A stretch of DNA of 11,182 bases from positions 1 through 11,182 of the forward strand of contig JAFKJZ010000178.1 in NCBI GenBank assembly GCA_017305815.1. The letters run 5' to 3'. This DNA is from Hyphomicrobiales bacterium. Its GTDB lineage: Bacteria; Pseudomonadota; Alphaproteobacteria; Rhizobiales; Kaistiaceae. Below are positions 6,109 to 11,182 of the stretch, piece by piece. A program made the translations under genes and the position numbers. Below the pieces are notes generated by a model that was not told where the DNA came from, did no database searches, and worked only from the letters and a program-made list of their open reading frames with translations. Positions within the stretch are counted from its first letter, which is position 1, and every line of letters begins with the position of its first letter.

Positions 6109-7876
6109 GCCGACGCTCCCTCTCCTCAAAGACCGTCCCAGCCGGGCGGATGAAGGGGGCCGCCGCATGGCGCGCGGGGCGGATGGGAAGGCGCACGATG
6201 GCGCGCGTGCCGCGACCCGTTTCGCTCTCTAGCGCGAAGGTGCCGCCCTGCAGCGCCACCAGGCCCTTGACGACGGAAACGCCGAGCCCGGTGCCCTCGC
6301 CGCGACGCTCAGCACAGGCGTCGGCCTGGACGAAGGGCGTACCGATGCGCGGCAGGTCGTTGGCGGCGATGCCAATCCCTGTATCGCGCACCTCGATCAC
6401 GAGTTCACCCTGCTCCAGCGTGGCGGAAACCGTGACCGTGCCGCCAGCTTCGGTGAACTTCGCGGCGTTGGAAAGCAGGTTGAGCAGGATCTGCCGACAG
6501 GCGCGCCGGTCGGCGACGATCTCGGGCAGGTCGCGATCGATGCGACGAACGAGCTTGACGCCGCGACCGGCGATCTGCTGCGCCATCATGTCGAGCGCGC
6601 CGTCGATCACCGGCACGACCGGGAACGGCGCCGCCACGACATCGAACTTGCCCGCCTCGATCTTCGACATGTCCAGCACGCTGTTCACCACCTGCAGCAG
6701 GTGCTCGCCGGTGGAATGGATCAACCGGATATAGTCGCGGTGACGCGCCATTTCGAACTTGCCGAACAGTTCGCGCTGCAGGATCTCCGAGAAGCCGATG
6801 ATGGCGTTGAGCGGCGTGCGCAGCTCATGGCTCATATGGGCGAGGAACTGCACCTTGGACTGGTTGGCCTGGTCGGCGGAGGACTGCGCCTCGGCGAAGG
6901 CGTCGCGCTGGCTGCGGCTGGCGGTGACGTCGCGCAGGACGGCGACCACCGAGCGCGTGCCCTGCGCCGCATCGAGCGCCGGACGGCAGCGCATCTCGGC
7001 CCAGACGAAGCCGGCGGCATCGTCGCCGGCGGTCCGGCGCAGGCGGAACTCGACCTGTCGCGGCTCGCCGGTGCGATCGACCTCGGACAGCGCATGCAGA
7101 TAGTTCGGCCGGTCGGCGACGTGGACGCGATCGAACAGGCCGTGGCCGATCAGCTCGGCCGGCGAGCAGCCGAGCATGGCGCGCGCGGCAGGCGAGGCGA
7201 ACTCGACGGCGCCGGAGCCATTGTGGCGGGTGATGAGCTCGGCCGTGTTGTCGGCGAGGATGCGATAGCGCGCCTCGCCGTCGCGGGCGGCGCCCTCGGC
7301 GACGCGCTGGACCAGCTCGATGCGCAGCGCCAGGCCGGCGCCATAGAGGATCGCGGCCGCGACCAGGATCGGCGCGAAGGAGACGGGCCCGGCCATCGGC
7401 GCGGGGAGCAGGCCGGCCAGCGCCACGAGCGCCAGCCCGGCAAGCGCGCAGACGGAAATCGCGATCGACGCCAGCGTGATCCGGCGCGAACCGGAAAGGG
7501 CCGCCTCGGCCGGCACGATCGCCAGCAGCACGAGCGCCGGCGAGCCGAGGCCGCCGGTCAGCATGCCGGCCCAGACGACGAGCCCGGCCAGCGCCACGGC
7601 GGAAAGAAGATGAGCCTCGCCATAGCGGCCCGTGCGCGACAGGAAGCCGGCGATCGGCAGCGGCGCGGCGAGCCAGCCGAAGGCGACCGCCGAGGCGAAG
7701 GGCGGACGGCCGGCGAGCGCCAGCCAGATCGGGAACAGCATAAGGACGCCGAGGCCGACGGCCAGATGCGCCGCGATGAACGCGCGATGGCGCGCGGCGA
7801 GCAGCGGCTCGTCAGCGACCGAGCTATGGACCAACCCGTCGATGATTCGCCGCAAGGGCTCGAATGAAACCGTCAT
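6101..7876 (-). CDS. PAS-domain membrane sensor histidine kinase (PleC/DivJ type)
   Basis: This is a 591-residue protein. About six hydrophobic segments span residues ~37-185. A PAS domain follows at ~203-316 (YRILADNTAELITRHNGSG onward). The HisKA box is FLAHMSHELRTPLNAIIGFS with the predicted phospho-accepting His350. The HATPase domain has N-box LLNLLSNAAKF (Asn466/470), G1 DTGIGI (Asp498) and G2 GTGLG (528-532). All residues needed for kinase activity appear intact and no receiver domain is attached. The H-box plus the following HRDYIRLIHSTGEHLLQVVN resemble the PleC/DivJ/PdhS group that controls DivK and indirectly CtrA. Six membrane segments plus PAS recall DivJ, but assignment within the group is uncertain. 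The ATG at 7876 lacks a clear Shine-Dalgarno; GTG 7885 or an upstream ATG at 7963 are alternatives. It is the first gene of the operon. Confidence 0.88.
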   Translation of the reverse strand: MTVSFEPLRRIIDGLVHSSVADEPLLAARHRAFIAAHLAVGLGVLMLFPIWLALAGRPPFASAVAFGWLAAPLPIAGFLSRTGRYGEAHLLSAVALAGLVVWAGMLTGGLGSPALVLLAIVPAEAALSGSRRITLASIAISVCALAGLALVALAGLLPAPMAGPVSFAPILVAAAILYGAGLALRIELVQRVAEGAARDGEARYRILADNTAELITRHNGSGAVEFASPAARAMLGCSPAELIGHGLFDRVHVADRPNYLHALSEVDRTGEPRQVEFRLRRTAGDDAAGFVWAEMRCRPALDAAQGTRSVVAVLRDVTASRSQRDAFAEAQSSADQANQSKVQFLAHMSHELRTPLNAIIGFSEILQRELFGKFEMARHRDYIRLIHSTGEHLLQVVNSVLDMSKIEAGKFDVVAAPFPVVPVIDGALDMMAQQIAGRGVKLVRRIDRDLPEIVADRRACRQILLNLLSNAAKFTEAGGTVTVSATLEQGELVIEVRDTGIGIAANDLPRIGTPFVQADACAERRGEGTGLGVSVVKGLVALQGGTFALESETGRGTRAIVRLPIRPARHAAAPFIRPAGTVFEERERRRA

Positions 7877-7941
7877 ACACAACACACCAATGACGCTCGT
7901 TCCGGCCTTCCGGCCCGCCGGCGCAGGGCCCGACAAGGGCC

Positions 7942-7960
7942 ATCCCGGCAATGTCGGGAT
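7942..7960. repeat. Inverted repeat upstream of the kinase gene
   Basis: ATCCCGGC and GTCGGGAT flank AAT, forming an eight-pair stem with one G-U pair. It lies between the stop of the lyase-fusion gene (8072) and the kinase start (7876). It could be an operator, part of the kinase leader, or a 3' end of the upstream gene. No T-run follows it on the minus strand. Confidence 0.4.
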
Positions 7961-7975
7961 CATGGCAGACCCCGC

Positions 7976-7990
7976 TTAAGGGAACCCTAA
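7976..7990. promoter_or_regulatory. Second CtrA-like binding site, upstream of the kinase operon
   Basis: The plus strand reads TTAA-GGGAACC-CTAA; in the direction of the kinase gene it is TTAG-N7-TTAA. One base differs from TTAA-N7-TTAA. It is about 100 bases upstream of the kinase ATG. The flanks also form an imperfect inverted repeat (CTTAAGGG / CCCTAAG), so another dimeric regulator is possible. If CtrA binds here, a kinase of the PleC/DivJ group would be under feedback from the regulator it influences. Confidence 0.45.
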
Positions 7991-8025
7991 GGATAAGCGC
8001 CGGACGACGCGATCCGCCGGCCTTA

Positions 8026-8039
8026 GCAGGGATCCCTGC
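8026..8039. repeat. 14-bp perfect palindrome downstream of the lyase-fusion gene
   Basis: GCAGGGATCCCTGC is perfectly self-complementary. It begins 33 bases after the stop of the lyase-fusion gene (TAG at 8074-8072) in transcript direction. It may be a weak hairpin (five pairs, four-base loop) at the mRNA 3' end or a binding site for a dimeric protein. No T-run follows. Confidence 0.4.
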
Positions 8040-8071
8040 CACCCGGACGGAGCTGGCCGGCAGGCAGAGAT

Positions 8072-10366
8072 CTAGCGCTGCAGCGGCCAGAACGGCGCCA
8101 TTCCGAGCATGGGATCCAGGCTGAAAGGCGGCTGCGGCGCGGGGCCCGCCTGCTCCGGCTCGTACTTGGCGCTGTAGGCCGCGCGCAGCGGCTCGACCGC
8201 CAGTCGCTCGGCCTCGACGGGGAGGCCCTTCGGCCAGTCCCGCGCGTCGCACCGGTCGATCAGCCAGCGGAGCGCCTTCCGGAGCGAGCGGCCGTCCGCG
8301 GCCTCGTAGTTCCAAAGATCGTCGCCGACGCTCTCCGCCAGCCGTGCGATCGCAATCCAGCCGACGAGATTGAGATAGCTGTAGTGGCGGGGGCGCGACC
8401 GGGCGAGTTCACGCGGCTGCGACCCGTCCGGCGCGAACTGATGCGGCAGTCGCTCCCGCACACGCCGGAGCGCGGCATTCAGGGCATCGATATCGCCGAG
8501 GAAGATGGCGATCGCTGCAATCTGGAGATCGTAGAACGTGCCATGATTGTTGAGCCGGCGGCTGGCATGGCGGCCCTGCGGACTATCCAGCAGCCAGTCA
8601 GCATAGGAGCGGAGCCAGTGGCGGAAGGCGAGGCCGTCTCCGGGAGAGAGCGCCCCGCCCCGCTCCATCAGTCGCACGGCATCGAGAAGCCGGGGCAGGC
8701 CGCTGAAATCGAGGATGCCGTAGCCGGTGCTGTCATGGCTGTCATGGCCGTGCACGAACTGCGCGAAGCGCAGATGCGGCGTCATGCGCGTGCGTGGATC
8801 TATGAACCAGGTCCGGACCAGGCCGGCGGCGTGATCGAGATATCGCCCGTCGCCGAGCGCCGCCCAGCCGAGGGCCAGCACGATCGAATCATCGAAAAGC
8901 TGCTGGACCCGCATCCGGTCGAAGCGCTCGGGCGCGAAGCCCGGCAGGCCGGAGCGAAAGACGTCGTCGCCATCCCGGTTCACATAGGGCAGGCCGTCCG
9001 GCGAGGCGGGATCCGGCCACCAATAGCGCGCCAGGCTGAAATAGTCGCGGGCGCCTGCGCCCGGCGCGGGCGCCGGCTTGTCGGCGACGGAACCGGGGCC
9101 GCGCGACAGGGCAGCGTCGGCATCCGCCTTCAGCGCCGAGCGCAGCGTGGCGGACGCTTCCGACGCCAATTCGCCGATCTTTGCCTCGTCGTAGAGGCAG
9201 AGGCGCTCGGGTTGGACCCGGCTCGCCATGACCTGCCGGTCGAGCCAATCCAGCGCTGCTACGATGGCATCGGCCCGCGCGAGGGCGCGCACGGTCCCCT
9301 GCCCGCTCCGCTCCAGGTGCGGCTTGCCGGATTCGAGCCGCCCAACCCATCCGGCAAGGGCGAATCTCCCCGCTTCCGCCGAGCGCGGCGCCATCGGCGC
9401 CTCCCACGTATCGGCGAGCCAGCGATCCCAGGGGCCCGGGACGCCAAGGCGCATGAGCAGGTCCACCTTGGGCCGGGTGCCATAGGGGCGCGCCTCGTCG
9501 AACACCTCGACCGCGTCGTTCCGGAAGATCAGCTGCGGCTCGTCCTCGGCCGGCCGTTCCATCTGCCCCCGCAGCAGGAGCTCGTTGCTGGAAACCCGCA
9601 GCATCGGCACGACGAAATATTTGAGATCGGGCTGCTCCAGGACGGCGCGGCGGATCTCGCGCCAGCCGCTCTCGGTCAGGAAGCAGTTGCCGTCCCAGGG
9701 AAGCACCCATCTGGCCAGGCCGCGCCCCTCGCGAAGCGCGAGGTTGCGGCCGCCATTGTTGTTCATGACATAAATGTTCTTCAGCCGCCGCGCATGCACC
9801 TCGGCACGCGCCCGCGCCTCCGGGCCCAACGCCTCGTAGGACTTGCTCAGGAAAAAGCCCGGCTCCGCGAAGCCGTCTTCCGCCCAGCCTATGCCGGCAT
9901 ATTCCCCGATATCGAAGGGAATGCGCGTATAGGCCTGGCCGCTGCGCTCGAGCAGGTCGATGATCAGCGCTTCCTCGGCCGGATCGATGATCCGGTTGAC
10001 GATCCAGCGCTTCCGACAGTCTTCGAGCTCCGGCTCGTGGGCAAGGATCAGCGCGAGATTCGTACGCGTCTGCCCCTTGCGGTGGCGGGGGAAGAGATCG
10101 TTGCCGAGGATGCGATAGAGCACGAAATCGTCAGGCCCGTCATGCTGGGCGGCAGGCGGCGGCGCCGATGCGGCGACGGCCGGCATCGAGGCGGCGGCGA
10201 CAGGCAAAGCGGCGCTCTCCCGCTGTTTGGCGCGCCCGAGCTTCGCCAACAGACGCTTCGGCCGCCAGCGCCGGATTTCGCGCTCGAGCCGGTATATCGG
10301 CCGTGTCAGACGCCAGGCCCAACTCGACGACATGGCCTCGATTTCTGCTTGGCTCGGCCTTTTCAA
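8072..10366 (-). CDS. Glycosyltransferase-like / alginate-lyase-family fusion protein
   Basis: This is a 764-residue two-part protein. The N-terminus (~12-45) is a basic helix (LTRPIYRLEREIRRWRPKRL) followed by an Ala/Pro spacer. There is no signal peptide. Module 1, ~80-390: FVLYRILGNDLFPRH, GQTRTNLALILAHEPELEDC, MNNNGGRNLAL, ARWVLPWDGNCFLTESGW; the last stretch looks like the metal-site strand of a GT-A glycosyltransferase, but this is by eye only. Module 2, ~415-750: DYFSLARYWWPDP, HDSHDSTGYGILDFSGLPRL, RLNNHGTFYDLQ (Asn606-Asn607-His608), DGSQPRELARSRPRHYSYLN. These fit the Alginate_lyase (PL5-like) family, where Asn-His and a later Arg/Tyr are catalytic. Start: TTG at 10366 with GGGGGAG four bases upstream; alternatives are ATG 10333 (GAGG only two bases away) and ATG 10432 (no Shine-Dalgarno). 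It is probably a cytoplasmic or peripheral enzyme of polysaccharide making or editing; substrate unknown. Confidence 0.78.
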   Translation of the reverse strand: MKRPSQAEIEAMSSSWAWRLTRPIYRLEREIRRWRPKRLLAKLGRAKQRESAALPVAAASMPAVAASAPPPAAQHDGPDDFVLYRILGNDLFPRHRKGQTRTNLALILAHEPELEDCRKRWIVNRIIDPAEEALIIDLLERSGQAYTRIPFDIGEYAGIGWAEDGFAEPGFFLSKSYEALGPEARARAEVHARRLKNIYVMNNNGGRNLALREGRGLARWVLPWDGNCFLTESGWREIRRAVLEQPDLKYFVVPMLRVSSNELLLRGQMERPAEDEPQLIFRNDAVEVFDEARPYGTRPKVDLLMRLGVPGPWDRWLADTWEAPMAPRSAEAGRFALAGWVGRLESGKPHLERSGQGTVRALARADAIVAALDWLDRQVMASRVQPERLCLYDEAKIGELASEASATLRSALKADADAALSRGPGSVADKPAPAPGAGARDYFSLARYWWPDPASPDGLPYVNRDGDDVFRSGLPGFAPERFDRMRVQQLFDDSIVLALGWAALGDGRYLDHAAGLVRTWFIDPRTRMTPHLRFAQFVHGHDSHDSTGYGILDFSGLPRLLDAVRLMERGGALSPGDGLAFRHWLRSYADWLLDSPQGRHASRRLNNHGTFYDLQIAAIAIFLGDIDALNAALRRVRERLPHQFAPDGSQPRELARSRPRHYSYLNLVGWIAIARLAESVGDDLWNYEAADGRSLRKALRWLIDRCDARDWPKGLPVEAERLAVEPLRAAYSAKYEPEQAGPAPQPPFSLDPMLGMAPFWPLQR

Positions 10367-10573
10367 CGCGCTCCCCCGGTCAACCGGCGGAGGGTATCGC
10401 AAGCGCCGGGGCAAGGGAACGCGGCCCTTCATGGTTACCCACGCATGAACCGGTTCGCTAGAATTTGCCCAACCGCCTGAACGCCACTTTCAGTTGCGCC
10501 GCCTAGGATCGACATCGTCACGACGAAACGATCGTGGCGCGGCGATGGGTTCGGAAGGCGGAAGGGCAGATCG
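10367..10573. other. Divergent intergenic region, lyase-fusion / DUF5330 gene
   Basis: These 207 bases lie between two divergent starts, so promoters for both should be here. The part next to the fusion gene is GC-rich. The part near 10440-10530 is less so and holds the 8-base palindrome AACCGGTT (10447-10454) and a CACGA / TCGTG repeat around 10520-10535. AAGGG at about 10561-10565 is the likely ribosome binding site for the ATG at 10574. I see no recognisable -35/-10 pair, riboswitch or terminator. Confidence 0.3.
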
Positions 10574-10936
10574 ATGTTTATCCTCCGGGCGGCTTTCTGG
10601 TTTTCGGTCGTGGTCCTGCTGATTCCCGGCGACCCGAGCCACGGCGTGCAGGCCCCGCGCGTCAGCGCGATCGACGCGGTTCTCGCCGCCCGCGGCGCCG
10701 TGGCAGACCTCTCCGGCATGTGCGAGCGCCAGCCGGAGGTCTGCAGCCATGGCGGCGCCGCGCTGGCCGCCTTCGGCGCCAAGGCGCGCTATGGCGCGCA
10801 GTTCCTCTACAGCGCCATCGACGGGACGCTCGGCGGCCCGGCCCCGGTGCTCCCTGGCGTCGGCGCGACGGGCGGCACGCTGACGCCGGCCGACATGGAG
10901 CCGAACTGGCGCGCGCCGCATCCGCGCAAGGCCTGA
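10574..10936 (+). CDS. DUF5330-family small exported or membrane-anchored protein
   Basis: This is a 120-residue protein. Residues 1-18 (MFILRAAFWFSVVVLLIP) form a signal peptide or N-terminal anchor. The rest has VSAIDAVLAARGAVADLSGM followed by CERQPEVCSHGG, with two cysteines (Cys50, Cys57) that could form a disulfide outside the cytoplasm. This arrangement matches DUF5330, a family of Hyphomicrobiales of unknown function. The ATG is preceded by AAGGG at eight bases. The gene lies 59 bases upstream of the sufE-type gene on the same strand, an arrangement I recall from other Hyphomicrobiales; whether they share a transcript is unclear because an inverted repeat separates them. Confidence 0.83.
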   Translation: MFILRAAFWFSVVVLLIPGDPSHGVQAPRVSAIDAVLAARGAVADLSGMCERQPEVCSHGGAALAAFGAKARYGAQFLYSAIDGTLGGPAPVLPGVGATGGTLTPADMEPNWRAPHPRKA

Positions 10937-10960
10937 CAATCTTTTCGGCGCCGGCCGTTT

Positions 10961-10993
10961 CATCCCGCTGCGCGAAACGCTATATGCGGGATG
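10961..10993 (+). promoter_or_regulatory. Inverted repeat covering the ribosome binding site of the sufE-type gene
   Basis: CATCCCGC (10961-10968) and GCGGGATG (10986-10993) are perfect 8-base complements 17 bases apart. The spacer can fold further (GCG ... CGC). The right arm contains GGGA, the probable Shine-Dalgarno for the ATG at 10996. It may limit translation, bind a regulator, or end transcription of the DUF5330 gene; there is no T-run, so simple termination is the weakest option. Confidence 0.45.
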
Positions 10994-10995
10994 CC

Positions 10996-11182
10996 ATGAA
11001 CATCACCGCCACGCTCTCGCCCATCGACCGGATTCTCGACGATTTCGCCTTTCTCGACGATTGGGACGATCGCTATCGCTATCTGATCGAGCTCGGCCGC
11101 GCCCTCGAACCGCTGCCGCCGGAAGCGCATAACGAGGCCAACCGCGTGCATGGCTGCGCCAGCCAGGTCTGGCTGCAGAAGG
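10996..11182 (+). CDS. sufE: SufE-family sulfur-acceptor protein, 5' part only
   Basis: The first 62 residues are visible and the gene runs off the right edge. The stretch IDRILDDFAFLDDWDDRYRY, then IELGRALEPLP and NRVHGCASQVWLQ, is the standard N-terminal half of SufE. The conserved Cys54 in HGCASQVW is the residue that accepts persulfide sulfur from a SufS-type cysteine desulfurase for iron-sulfur cluster assembly in the cytosol. No other suf gene is visible, so this may be the stand-alone SufE common in Hyphomicrobiales. The ATG at 10996 has GGGA four bases upstream; an in-frame ATG at 10984 would add four residues and place the inverted repeat partly inside the gene. Confidence 0.92.
   Translation, partial: MNITATLSPIDRILDDFAFLDDWDDRYRYLIELGRALEPLPPEAHNEANRVHGCASQVWLQK

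Noticed and set aside
6701..7867. Open frame of 388 codons on the plus strand opposite the histidine kinase
   Set aside because: The minus strand encodes an intact kinase; this frame is Arg/Gly/Asp-rich low-complexity sequence with no domain pattern.
8384..10480. Long open frame on the plus strand opposite the lyase-fusion gene (698 codons)
   Set aside because: It is antisense to a gene with recognisable domains, is rich in Arg/Ala/Gly/Pro without any motif, and is the expected shadow of high-GC codon use.

Overview
The window looks like chromosomal DNA from a high-GC alphaproteobacterium of the order Hyphomicrobiales (Rhizobiales). The basis is the set of families recognised by eye: a DUF1214/DUF1254 gene pair, DUF2336, DUF1491, DUF5330 next to a SufE-type protein, and a PAS histidine kinase of the PleC/DivJ type. 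A Kaistia- or Bosea-like genus is possible, but I cannot fix the genus. Most lines I counted by hand are about 67-80% GC. The first ~600 bases are clearly lower (about 47-62%), suggesting the edge of an acquired segment.

Layout, left to right. 1-499 (-): 5'-terminal part of a phospholipase D-like (HKD) protein gene in lower-GC DNA. 587-1525 (-): EamA/DMT-family transporter. 1708-2897 (+): two overlapping genes for small membrane-anchored DUF1214 and DUF1254 proteins. 2931-3113 (-): a 60-residue conserved small protein whose ideal Shine-Dalgarno lies inside a perfect hairpin. 3315-4850 (+): a DUF2336 protein with a very long Ala/Pro/Glu linker. 4857-7876 (-): a tight three-gene operon reading membrane PAS histidine kinase, then membrane-anchored double peptidoglycan-binding-domain protein, then DUF1491 protein. 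8072-10366 (-): a large two-domain protein with an N-terminal glycosyltransferase-like module fused to a C-terminal alginate-lyase-family module and no signal peptide. 10574-10936 (+): DUF5330 protein. 10996-11182 (+, cut off by the window): SufE-family sulfur-transfer protein.

Possible joint working. The kinase resembles cell-cycle kinases that feed the CtrA phosphorelay. Two TTAA-N7-CTAA sites, close to the CtrA consensus, lie in two intergenic regions: one between the small protein and the DUF2336 gene, the other upstream of the kinase operon. A CtrA-linked circuit covering the DUF2336 gene, the small protein and the kinase/peptidoglycan-binding/DUF1491 operon is therefore a testable inference, not a demonstrated fact.

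The most unusual single item is the cytoplasmic-looking glycosyltransferase-like/polysaccharide-lyase fusion. Two genes (the small protein and sufE) also have their ribosome binding sites inside inverted repeats. No tRNA, rRNA, CRISPR array, insertion sequence or replication origin was seen. No gene-free stretch exceeds about 210 bases.
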